A stretch of DNA of 22,079 bases. It comes from Candidatus Cloacimonadota bacterium (GTDB lineage: Bacteria; Muiribacteriota; UBA6191; JACPRK01). Position 1 is the first letter of the stretch. Each line of letters starts with the position of its first letter. The DNA lies in assembly GCA_021772705.1 (NCBI GenBank), contig JAJFLN010000370.1, positions 1-22,079 on the forward strand, written 5' to 3'. The notes below the pieces were generated by a model, which worked only from the letters and a program-made list of their open reading frames with translations, made no database searches and was not told the origin of the DNA. The translations under genes and the position numbers were made by a program. This document shows positions 13,218 through 21,139 of this stretch, one piece after another.

Positions 13218-15941
13218 CTACTGGCTGCGTGTGGTCGTACGGTTCTTCTGGCTCTTCTGGTAAGACTTGAGGGTCTTGGTAGCCTCATTCGTCTCACGAA
13301 GATCGGTCTGGATGTATTCCACGACCCGTGCGATCTCCTCTTCAGAGAGCACCTTTGCCAGCTCGTCGATGCCGGAGCCCCAGGGCGGCATGCCCTTTTC
13401 GATCCGGCCGTAGGTGACGGTCTGGATCACGTTGTCCGGGATGTCCCCGAAGTCCTTTTGCAAGGAAAGCCCGTCCTGCCCCTCACCTCGATCTCCATGG
13501 CAGGCGAGGCAGTTCCTCTTGTAGATCTCCTTGCCGGAGAGACTGGAGCCGACGGTGACAGGCCGGGAGGGCGGTAGCAGTTGTGTGAGACCCACGAAGA
13601 GGTCCATCTCTCCCCGCTCCACCAGCTCTTCGTGTTCCGGCTCCTTCTCTGGAACGAGCACCTGCTGCTGCTGAGTCCGTGTCATGGGCCGGTATCGGGC
13701 ACGCACGTGGGACGGTGTTCTGCGAAGGTCTCCCTCCAGATCGGTGAACTGGCTGTTGGTGTCATCCCCGAGGTTGATGGCGATCCGGCCTGCCGGAATC
13801 GGCGCCAGCCCCTCTCCCTCGTCAGCAACGGCGAAGAACGGAATACCGTCCCGATCGTGATCGGTGCTGACAATCCCGAAGGAGTACTCGCCTGTGGAGT
13901 GGTCTTCTCCCATCTGCATGCCGCTGGAGTTCATGGACTGAGTCCAGAACCGGACATACCTCTCCAGGAGGGGTCGGGCCCGGTGAATTGGAGTGGCCAT
14001 GGCCAGCTCGCGGAAGGCGCCGAATGCAGCGCCCAGGTCCATGGGGGTGTAGATCGCCGTGTCGTCGCCGAGGGCGGTCCGGTACACTCCGGTTTCTTCG
14101 TGCCAGTAACGCGAGTTCAGCAGGTTCCAGGTTCTTCGGGCAGCAACGAGGTACCTGTCGTCCTCCGTGAAGTTCCAGGCGGCCATGAGCACACGAATGC
14201 CGAACCACTGAGGCGTCGCCAGCGTGTGCGGGCCGATCCCCTCGTTCGTTGCCACGTCGTAGGCTTCGTGGAAGGCACCGTCCTTGCGCTGAATCTTCAG
14301 AACGAATTCGGCCTGCGCCTCCAGCATCTCTGTCGCCTGGTCCATTCGGTCAGGGTCCGCTTCGCCTCGGGCCCCGAACCGAGCCAGGTATTCCGACAGG
14401 GCGACGACGATCATCGAGGAGTCCTTGATGCTGACCCGGCTGCCTCTTCCCCTGCCGGGATGCCATGACGATGCGAGAACGCCTGAATCTGCCTTGTGTA
14501 GCTCGGCCAGGTTGGCGACCATGAGTTCGCAGAGACCCCGGGCCACGTCGCGGATCGACAGCTCGATGATGCCACCATCTCCCGGAGGGTCATGGCTGAA
14601 CACCCGGCCCGAGAAGCGGTACGTCTGGTCGTAGAAGTCTGAAATCCCCCACAGCAGGGAGGCCTGATCCCAGAGTTGACTCGTTGCGTCATCGACGTCG
14701 TAGCCATTGGGCCTCTCGGGCAAGTCGCCCACCAAGATCAAGTCCGGCTCTATGGAGTGTGGGATGTAGCGGAGCCCCTTGGCTGGGTTGTACTCGAGAG
14801 GGTTGACGCCTCCCAGGTCTCCGTCCCGGTCGGCCAGCAACTCTGACTTCAAGGCCAGCAGGGTGTTCACCATTCCCAGGGTCAGGGCGATGCCGCGCAT
14901 TCCCTCGTCGGCAGAGTTTCCGAGCAGCGTTACTAGCTCGCCGTCGGACGGCGACGGCTCTATCCGATCCCCCTTGAAGAATTCACGACTCCACAGGGCC
15001 TTCTTCTTGAAGGTCTGTCCCACGCCGCCCAGGTCGATCGTCGTATCGATGGAGTCGTGGTCCCACCGAGTACCGGAGAAGTCGATCAGATAGGAGGGGA
15101 TGCCCCATCCGCCTTCCTTGTCGCTCTGAGGATCGTCGAAAGTATCCGACGTCACCACCGGGCCGACCAGGTGCGGGTCGCCTGAGGCGTAGTCGAGCAT
15201 CGTGGGGTTGGCGTCCTCGAAAATGCGTGGCCAGCCGATCCGCTTCAAGTACATCGGCAGATAGATGCCCAGCAGGACATCCTTGTTCGAGAAGTTCCTC
15301 TCGTTCCTGTCCCGGATGAACCGGTTCTTCCGGCTGTGGTCCCGGGCCTTCAGGGTCCAGTAAGGACCGTGAAGCATGTGGATTCCCATGTGGGCCTGGG
15401 CCTGGACGTAGCTGAGGGCGTATCGCGAGTACCAGTACCCCTCACGATGAGTCACGTTGAGCCACTCCGGCCAGTTGGCCACAGGCATGCCAGCATTCAC
15501 CGCATCGATTGCCCAGTAAAGTCCGGAGAGGAACTCCTCGTTCGCCAGGTACATCCCGGGCGAACTATGGTACCGCCGGCTCAGGATCTTGGATTCCAGC
15601 GGGGTCCGGTAGGCGCTCATATCCGCCTGTGTCGGGGAGGTTTTCATCTTGTACCTCCGCCCCTCGGGCGTCTCGATGCTGAACTCTCCCCAGAGCCGTG
15701 GAAAGCCGAGCTTCACCTTCTGCTCGAAGGTCAGCTTGGCCTCGTCTTCCACGTCTTGCAGGCGGGGTTCCGGTGCCTGACGGGCGCGACCCGGCACCTC
15801 CTGGGCTGCACGGACTGTTCGGGACGCCGAGGAGGCGGCGGCCGCCTCCTGGGTCAAGAGGTGCCCGGGACCGCAGAGGAGCAGGGCGGGCAGGACGGCG
15901 ATGATTGGATGATATCTCTTGCAGGTCATTGTGGAGCTCAT
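13218..15941 (-). CDS. Exported large helical (toroid-like) protein fused to a C-terminal cytochrome c domain (907 aa)
   Basis: The N-terminus is a signal peptide (about 1-36, core IIAVLPALLL). Residues 70-750 match no family I can name with confidence. They are rich in Trp/Tyr and in repeated helical segments, especially 460-680, a pattern reminiscent of six-hairpin glycosidase or epimerase (alpha/alpha) barrels. Conserved-looking acidic and aromatic clusters include WDHDSIDT (293-300), SSWHPGRGRGS (491-501) and IYTPMDLG (630-637). A Gln/Glu-rich linker (about 755-780) leads to a class I cytochrome c domain with CLACH (811-815) and axial M852 (GMPPW), then a polar basic tail. The gene sits second in the operon, between the outer-membrane β-barrel and the triheme cytochrome. 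A periplasmic or cell-surface redox enzyme is inferred. The toroid assignment is tentative; the heme domain is firm. Confidence 0.88.
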   Translation of the reverse strand: MSSTMTCKRYHPIIAVLPALLLCGPGHLLTQEAAAASSASRTVRAAQEVPGRARQAPEPRLQDVEDEAKLTFEQKVKLGFPRLWGEFSIETPEGRRYKMKTSPTQADMSAYRTPLESKILSRRYHSSPGMYLANEEFLSGLYWAIDAVNAGMPVANWPEWLNVTHREGYWYSRYALSYVQAQAHMGIHMLHGPYWTLKARDHSRKNRFIRDRNERNFSNKDVLLGIYLPMYLKRIGWPRIFEDANPTMLDYASGDPHLVGPVVTSDTFDDPQSDKEGGWGIPSYLIDFSGTRWDHDSIDTTIDLGGVGQTFKKKALWSREFFKGDRIEPSPSDGELVTLLGNSADEGMRGIALTLGMVNTLLALKSELLADRDGDLGGVNPLEYNPAKGLRYIPHSIEPDLILVGDLPERPNGYDVDDATSQLWDQASLLWGISDFYDQTYRFSGRVFSHDPPGDGGIIELSIRDVARGLCELMVANLAELHKADSGVLASSWHPGRGRGSRVSIKDSSMIVVALSEYLARFGARGEADPDRMDQATEMLEAQAEFVLKIQRKDGAFHEAYDVATNEGIGPHTLATPQWFGIRVLMAAWNFTEDDRYLVAARRTWNLLNSRYWHEETGVYRTALGDDTAIYTPMDLGAAFGAFRELAMATPIHRARPLLERYVRFWTQSMNSSGMQMGEDHSTGEYSFGIVSTDHDRDGIPFFAVADEGEGLAPIPAGRIAINLGDDTNSQFTDLEGDLRRTPSHVRARYRPMTRTQQQQVLVPEKEPEHEELVERGEMDLFVGLTQLLPPSRPVTVGSSLSGKEIYKRNCLACHGDRGEGQDGLSLQKDFGDIPDNVIQTVTYGRIEKGMPPWGSGIDELAKVLSEEEIARVVEYIQTDLRETNEATKTLKSYQKSQKNRTTTRSQ

Positions 15942-16036
15942 TTCTTCATTCCAGGCGACACCCAGCGAATCGGACCGCTCACAGCAGCTGTCGCGGCCGA
16001 GAGTCCAGGCGGTAACACCCGGGTCAGGTCCGAGGG

Positions 16037-17410
16037 TCAGAAGGTGTATTCAATACCGAACCGATAGATCGTCTCTGGCGCCGGGCCAAAGTCCGGTTCC
16101 GCCATTCGGAACAGGGCTCCCAGGCTGATCCGGAATGCCGGGTCGGGGCTGAAGATCAGATGAGGGGCGAAGTAGGTGGTGGTGCCGCCCACGAACTTGG
16201 GGCGATTCACGGAGCGGAAGGTCACGTGCGAGGCAGAGGAAAGTGGGACGGCGTTGCCCGCCGCGTCGGTCGGGAAGGGAGTGATGAACGTCCCCGGATA
16301 ATGATCGTCCTCCTGGTCCAGCGCCAAAAAGGTCAGATCCAGAGAGAGGGAGTCCTGGGTGATCGGCTTGACCAGAGAGACGAAGTACTTGGTAAGATCG
16401 CCGAATTCGATGCCGTCGGAGCCTCCCCTGAAGTCGCGGACCATTCCGGCGTGCAGAGCACCACGGCCCAGGATGTCTCCCTCGAGCATCTGCCGGGTGA
16501 AGAACAGACCGAGAGTGTAGCCCGTTTCTCCTGTTCCGGCCTGCAGAGTTGTGGGCAGCCGACCGTCGTCACTGAACCGGAAGAACCGTCCCGGATTCGA
16601 CGTGCTGGCCGGGGCTGTCGGGTCGTCTCGGTTGAATGGAAACGGCGTGAACACCCGAGTCGCCCCGGCAAGAACGGGGATGGGAATCGGCATGTTCAGG
16701 GGAGGAGCACCCGGGTTTCCCGTCCCTCCTGGGTCGGGTCTCAGAACCTGGACTCGTCCGTCGTTGGCGAACTTCAGGTCATTGGAACCGGTGGGGAGGC
16801 GGATGCCGCCAGCCACTGCGATCTGCACGGGCCAGTCGGCCTGATCGACGACCTTCTTCTTGACGAAGATACCGACGTCGCCGAACTCCCTGTCATTGAA
16901 CTGGTTGAACACATTGATCAGCGGGACGCCATCGGGATGAATCGAACCATTTCCGGCCGAATTCATGAAGGGCACGTTGATCCTGAGGGTGAAGTCATGC
17001 AGTCCCTCTCCTCCCAGGTCGAAGCCGTAGAACACGTCCAGGTCATAGAGCTGGCGGTCGATCTGGAACGGTCCGAATGTGGCCTCTTCCGAGTGCCCGT
17101 TTGCAAAGAAGTCCGTTCCCTCCAGGGTGGCAAATCGGCCCGAGAGACTGACGTTCCACAGTCCTTTGGGCAACACGAAGGCGTGTCCCACGAGGGCCGG
17201 GCGGAACAGTGGCGGGAAGACATTCCGGATGATGTCTTTCGTCTTGCTTCGCTCGTAGGCCTGGAAGTCGTCACCCCCGATTCCCTCCTTGGTCCCCAGG
17301 TCCAGCAGGTCGTCCCGCGTGATCTGAGCATGACAAACGGCTGCTCCGGCCACGAGCCAGAGAACCATCAGTGCCGCCAGCGGCGGCCTCAGCCAGTTCG
17401 TGGAATTCAT
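16037..17410 (-). CDS. Outer-membrane β-barrel protein (porin/transporter-like, 457 aa)
   Basis: The ribosome site GAGGAGGAG (17418-17426) precedes ATG 17410 at a good distance. A Sec signal peptide (about 1-29, cleavage near CHA-Q) is followed by alternating amphipathic strands separated by Gly/Asn/Asp-rich loops. The chain ends in aromatic IEYTF, the C-terminal Phe signature recognised by the BAM complex. No CxxCH motif is present, so it is not itself a cytochrome. The family is not recognised. It is the first gene of the operon that continues with three cytochrome-bearing proteins, which suggests it forms the outer-membrane pore or docking element of the system. A sigma-54 promoter lies about 145 bp upstream. 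Confidence 0.88.
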   Translation of the reverse strand: MNSTNWLRPPLAALMVLWLVAGAAVCHAQITRDDLLDLGTKEGIGGDDFQAYERSKTKDIIRNVFPPLFRPALVGHAFVLPKGLWNVSLSGRFATLEGTDFFANGHSEEATFGPFQIDRQLYDLDVFYGFDLGGEGLHDFTLRINVPFMNSAGNGSIHPDGVPLINVFNQFNDREFGDVGIFVKKKVVDQADWPVQIAVAGGIRLPTGSNDLKFANDGRVQVLRPDPGGTGNPGAPPLNMPIPIPVLAGATRVFTPFPFNRDDPTAPASTSNPGRFFRFSDDGRLPTTLQAGTGETGYTLGLFFTRQMLEGDILGRGALHAGMVRDFRGGSDGIEFGDLTKYFVSLVKPITQDSLSLDLTFLALDQEDDHYPGTFITPFPTDAAGNAVPLSSASHVTFRSVNRPKFVGGTTTYFAPHLIFSPDPAFRISLGALFRMAEPDFGPAPETIYRFGIEYTF

Positions 17411-17553
17411 CGGTCATCTCCTCCTCTGTGTGAAAGCCAGGTATCTTGTGCTCCCGATGTGCCTGGCCGGGAGAAGGACGACTTCCGGAAAGGCCCATCG
17501 GGGCTTGTTGAGCCGGCGGTATCTCCACGGACTCGAACAGGGGGATGCAGTAG

Positions 17554-17569
17554 AGCAGGTTTCGTGCCA
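17554..17569 (-). promoter_or_regulatory. Sigma-54 promoter of the outer-membrane protein/cytochrome operon
   Basis: The minus strand reads CCTGGCACG-AAAC-CTGCT. TGGCACG is a perfect -24 block. CTGCT matches the -12 TTGCW except for one base, and the GG-GC separation is the standard 10 bp. The start of transcription would be near 17542, giving a leader of about 130 nt before ATG 17410. Other TGGCACG copies in the window lie inside genes and lack a spaced GC. This one is intergenic, correctly oriented, and has repeated sites at enhancer distance upstream. Confidence 0.75.
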
Positions 17570-17642
17570 GGGACACCCCCTTCCAGAGAAGCCTGAGCCA
17601 GGCTGAGCTATCACAGATTCCCGGTTCGAGTGTCTCGTGGGG

Positions 17643-17734
17643 GAACTGGCCGAATGTCAATCAGCCCGATGCTGAAACGCCTCGGTGGGAGCGAACTGAT
17701 CGGAAATCGGCCAGCTGGCGAGAACTGGCCGAAT
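17643..17734. promoter_or_regulatory. Cluster of enhancer-like sites (GAACTGGCCGAAT) upstream of the sigma-54 promoter
   Basis: Two exact copies of GAACTGGCCGAAT lie at 17643-17655 and 17722-17734. A looser copy (GAACTGATCGGAAAT) is at 17693-17707. The second exact copy also forms a dyad with TCGGCCAG (17707-17714) against CTGGCCGA (17725-17732), with a 10-bp spacer. The cluster is about 75-165 bp upstream of the sigma-54 promoter, the usual place for binding of NtrC-type activators. The response regulator at 8732-10168 is the likely ligand. The rest of the 545-bp gap (17411-17956) shows no gene. Confidence 0.6.
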
Positions 17735-17956
17735 TCCGGTCACCCGAGGTCCTTTGCGTGACAGCGATCGGGAGTAGACCTCTCAATCAACTCAGGTTAT
17801 CTGGAAGAACGTCCCATCCAGCGGACGGTTACCCGTCAGGCAGATCGCCAAGCTGGGAGTGGTCTCGGGAACAGAGTGACCGATGGATGGGTCCAAGGCC
17901 GCCTGGAATGCTCTGATAAACTGCCATAAGCGGCCCCTAAGACGGCCGGGAACGAG

Positions 17957-18349
17957 ATGATCCGAGACTCATCGAACGCAGACGACACCGTCGTATCATT
18001 CCAGAATGAAATGACCACCTCCTCCCAACAGGATCTGAACCGGCTGGTCTTGCGGGAAATCCCGCTCTTCAAGGACCTGCCCAGCAGCGCCCTCGATAGG
18101 CTCCTCAAAGGAATGTACGTGTTTGAGTCGTCGCCGACGATGGAGAGTTGCGCGTCGCCGCCCCAAAGCTCTCAAGCTCCCATGGGATGGACTGAGCGAG
18201 TTGTTTGGATAACAGGCGATGGGCGAGAGGTCGATTCCGATCCAGTTCCCCCGTGGGGCCAGTGCTACAAGTCCTTCGAGGGTAACCCGGAGCGAAGTGG
18301 AGCGGACATTCCCGGCGATCGTGAATTGGCGAGGATGATCCGGATCTGA
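17957..18349 (+). pseudogene. Degenerate Crp/Fnr-like regulator remnant
   Basis: The open frame gives 130 residues. Residues 24-53 (LNRLVLREIPLFKDLPSSAL and on) closely match the first helix region of cyclic-nucleotide-binding domains of Crp/Fnr regulators. The frame then loses all resemblance. There is no β-roll with its Gly-rich turns, and it ends at a fragment, GDRELARMIRI, that looks like the beginning of a Crp HTH (ELARMIG-type). A full regulator would be about 220 residues. The picture fits internal deletion and frameshift of an old gene. A short functional protein cannot be excluded. Possible starts are ATG 17957 and ATG 18009. Confidence 0.4.
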
Positions 18350-18450
18350 TTGCCGGTTACCAGTGCTCGGCATGGTCGTTTAGCAAACAAGGGCCGTCGA
18401 GAGATGCAAACGAGTCGACTACTCCAGAAGCGGATCCAAGGAACGGTAAA

Positions 18451-21102
18451 ATGAGCGCAGCGAAAAAATCGAAGCAGAACCCCGAGGCGGACAGGGTGCT
18501 CACCATGGGCGAGCGACGCGGCGGATGGCGCCGCTGGGGGCCCTACCTCTCCGAGCGCCAATGGGGAACTGTCAGGGAGGATTACAGCGCCTCTGGCCAG
18601 GCCTGGGAGTATCTGCCCCACGATCACGCCCGCAGCCGGGCCTACCGTTGGGGCGAGGACGGCATCGCTGGCTTCTCCGACGAGGAGCAGCGGCTCTGTC
18701 TTGCCGTCGCCATGTGGAACGGACGAGACCCCATTCTCAAGGAGCGGCTCTTCGGGGTGAGCAATTCCGAAGGCAACCACGGCGAGGACGTCAAGGAACT
18801 CTACTATTACCTCGACGGCACCCCCTCTCACTCGTATCTTCGGATGCTCTACAAGTACCCTCAAGCTGAGTTTCCCTACGGACCGCTGCTCGGCGCGAAT
18901 CGAGAGCGTTCTGCTGCCGAGCCCGAGAGTGAGCTGCTCGATACAGGGATATTCGATGAGGACCGATACTTCGACGTCTTCATCGAGTACGCCAAGGCGA
19001 CTGAGGACGAAGTCTTGATGCGGGTCACTGCAGTGAATCGGGGCCCTGACCCGGCACCCCTTCATCTCGTCCCGCAGATCTGGTTCCGCAACGAATGGTC
19101 ATTCGACGGGAAGCAACCGCGCCCCCGGCTGGATGCGGACGGTCGAGGCGGGTTGCTGGTTTCGCACGCGACCCTGGGGCACTACGAGGTCCGGCCTGAG
19201 GGCGAACCGAAGATGCTGCTCGTTGATAATGACACCAACGTCGAACGGCTCCATGACCTGGCCCGGGAAGGCCGTGTCTTCAAGGATGGGATTCACGACC
19301 ACATCATCCAGGGCGTTCAGGACGCCGTGAAGACCCAGGGCCCAGCGACAAAGGCCGGCCTCTGGTACGAAATGGAGGTGCCACCGGGCGGGGAGGTCAG
19401 TGTTCGGCTGCGCCTGTTTCCGGCGCCAGGTGGCCCTTCACGCGGTGACTTCGATCGGCTCATGGATCGGCGTCGACGAGAGGCCGACTTGTTCTACGCC
19501 GATCTCCAGGGGCCCATCGACAATCGGGACGCACGGTTGGTCCAGCGCCAGGCCTTAGCCGGGATGATCTGGTCCAAGCAGTTCTACTACTACGACGTCC
19601 AGAAGTGGCTCCACGGCGATCCGGGACAGCCGACGCCACCGGCGGAGCGGCGTGAGGGGAGAAACCGGGATTGGAACAGCCTCTCGAACAAGGACATCCT
19701 CTCCATGCCCGACAAATGGGAGTTTCCCTGGTACGCCACCTGGGATCTGGCGTTTCACTGTATCCCGCTGGCCCTTGTCGACCCGGCCTTTGCCAAGGAC
19801 CAGCTCCTGCTGCTCACGGAGGAGTCCTACATGCACGCCAATGGCCAGCTGCCGGCCTACGAGTGGAACTTCTCCGACGTCAATCCACCCGTTCATGCCT
19901 GGGCGGCCTGGCGTGTGTTCCAGATCTGCCGCAAGCAATGCGGTGCAGGGGATCTCGAATTTCTGGAGCGGATTTTCCACAAGCTGCTGATCAACTTCAC
20001 CTGGTGGGTCAACCGGAAGGACGCCGACGGAAAGAACGTCTTCCAGGGAGGATTCCTCGGTCTGGATAACATCGGCGTCTTCGAGCGCTCCAGACCCCTT
20101 CCCACAGGCGGCCACCTGGACCAGTCCGATGGCACGAGCTGGATGGCCATGTACAGTCTGAACCTGATGCGGATCGCTCTCGAGCTCGCCCGGCACAATC
20201 ACGCCTACGAGAGCGTCGCGATCAAATTTTTCGAGCACTTCCTCCAGATCGCCCAGTCGATGGCGGGCCTCGACGACGGGCACGGCGGGCTCTGGGACGA
20301 GAAAGAGGAGTTCTACTTCGATCATTTGCATTTGCCCGACGGGAGGGAGCTGCCCCTGCGCCTGAGGAGCATGGTCGGCTTGATTCCCCTGTTCGCTGTG
20401 GAGGTGATCGAGCCCGAACTGCTCGCCGAGCTGCCCGAGTTCGATCGCAGGCTCCGGTGGGTTCTCGAGAACAGGCACGAGCAGGCGAGCCTGGTGTCGC
20501 GCTGGGACGAGCCGGGACGAGGCGAACGACGGCTTCTGTCGTTGCTGCGCGGACACCGGATGAAGTGTCTGCTGCGCCGCATGCTCGACGAATCGGAGTT
20601 TCTCTCGGACCACGGAGTTCGCTCCCTCTCGAAAGCTCATCTCGAGCAACCCTATGAACTCGATATCGGAGACGAGACGCTCGAGGTTCGGTACCAGCCC
20701 GGGGAGTCCGCCGATGGACTCTACGGTGGCAACTCGAACTGGAGGGGGCCCGTCTGGTTTCCTGTGAACTACCTGCTGATCGAGTCCCTCCAGCGTTTTC
20801 ACCATTATTACGGAGACGATTTCCAGGTCGAGTGTCCCACGGGCTCGGGTGAATACAGGACCCTCGCTGGCGTGAGCCAGGAACTCACCACCCGGCTGAC
20901 CCGGATCTTCCTCGCCGATTCCGACGGTCGCCGTCCAGTCTTCGGTTACTCCGAAAAGCATCAGCAGGATCCGATGTTCCGCGATCTGATTCTTTTCCAC
21001 GAGCACTTTCATGGCGAAACGGGACACGGCCTCGGTGCCTCTCACCAAACGGGCTGGACCGGATTGATCGCGAAGCTGCTGAAACCCCGTGACATCCGAT
21101 GA
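18451..21102 (+). CDS. Glycoside hydrolase family 63-type glucosidase (883 aa)
   Basis: ATG 18451 has an AAGGA ribosome site 7 nt upstream. There is no signal peptide, so the enzyme is cytoplasmic. The N-terminus (WGPYLSERQWGTVREDYS) and the first 330 residues form the β-rich domain of this bacterial GH63 group. The rest is an (alpha/alpha)6 catalytic barrel. Candidate catalytic residues, by analogy with GH63 enzymes, are Asp432 in TWDLAFH and Glu851 in FHEHFHGETG near the C-terminus. NSNWRGPVWFPVNYLL is the family's sugar-site motif. GH63 enzymes are inverting alpha-glycosidases acting on glucosyl or mannosyl compounds, but the substrate is not predictable here. The gene is followed after 37 bp by an esterase gene, with which it is probably co-transcribed. 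No promoter was found. Confidence 0.9.
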   Translation: MSAAKKSKQNPEADRVLTMGERRGGWRRWGPYLSERQWGTVREDYSASGQAWEYLPHDHARSRAYRWGEDGIAGFSDEEQRLCLAVAMWNGRDPILKERLFGVSNSEGNHGEDVKELYYYLDGTPSHSYLRMLYKYPQAEFPYGPLLGANRERSAAEPESELLDTGIFDEDRYFDVFIEYAKATEDEVLMRVTAVNRGPDPAPLHLVPQIWFRNEWSFDGKQPRPRLDADGRGGLLVSHATLGHYEVRPEGEPKMLLVDNDTNVERLHDLAREGRVFKDGIHDHIIQGVQDAVKTQGPATKAGLWYEMEVPPGGEVSVRLRLFPAPGGPSRGDFDRLMDRRRREADLFYADLQGPIDNRDARLVQRQALAGMIWSKQFYYYDVQKWLHGDPGQPTPPAERREGRNRDWNSLSNKDILSMPDKWEFPWYATWDLAFHCIPLALVDPAFAKDQLLLLTEESYMHANGQLPAYEWNFSDVNPPVHAWAAWRVFQICRKQCGAGDLEFLERIFHKLLINFTWWVNRKDADGKNVFQGGFLGLDNIGVFERSRPLPTGGHLDQSDGTSWMAMYSLNLMRIALELARHNHAYESVAIKFFEHFLQIAQSMAGLDDGHGGLWDEKEEFYFDHLHLPDGRELPLRLRSMVGLIPLFAVEVIEPELLAELPEFDRRLRWVLENRHEQASLVSRWDEPGRGERRLLSLLRGHRMKCLLRRMLDESEFLSDHGVRSLSKAHLEQPYELDIGDETLEVRYQPGESADGLYGGNSNWRGPVWFPVNYLLIESLQRFHHYYGDDFQVECPTGSGEYRTLAGVSQELTTRLTRIFLADSDGRRPVFGYSEKHQQDPMFRDLILFHEHFHGETGHGLGASHQTGWTGLIAKLLKPRDIR

Positions 21103-21139
21103 ACCCCGAACGAATCCCGGGCGAGAGGAAGTGCCATTG

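Noticed and set aside
13278..15290. Shared SNKD motif between the 907-aa fusion and the GH63 enzyme as proof of homology
   Set aside because: FSNKDVLLG (217-225) and LSNKDILSM (411-419) look alike, but the flanking residues differ. A four-residue identity is not evidence by itself.
10221..17410. Reading the operon as a classical Mtr-type porin-cytochrome complex
   Set aside because: There is no decaheme cytochrome with closely spaced CxxCH motifs, and the barrel is not recognisably MtrB-like. The analogy is functional only.
16160..17596. Plus-strand open frame of 478 aa
   Set aside because: Antisense to the outer-membrane protein and its sigma-54 promoter; the composition is typical of a high-GC shadow frame.
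19555..21048. Minus-strand open frame of 497 aa
   Set aside because: Antisense shadow of the GH63 gene, which has family motifs and a ribosome site.
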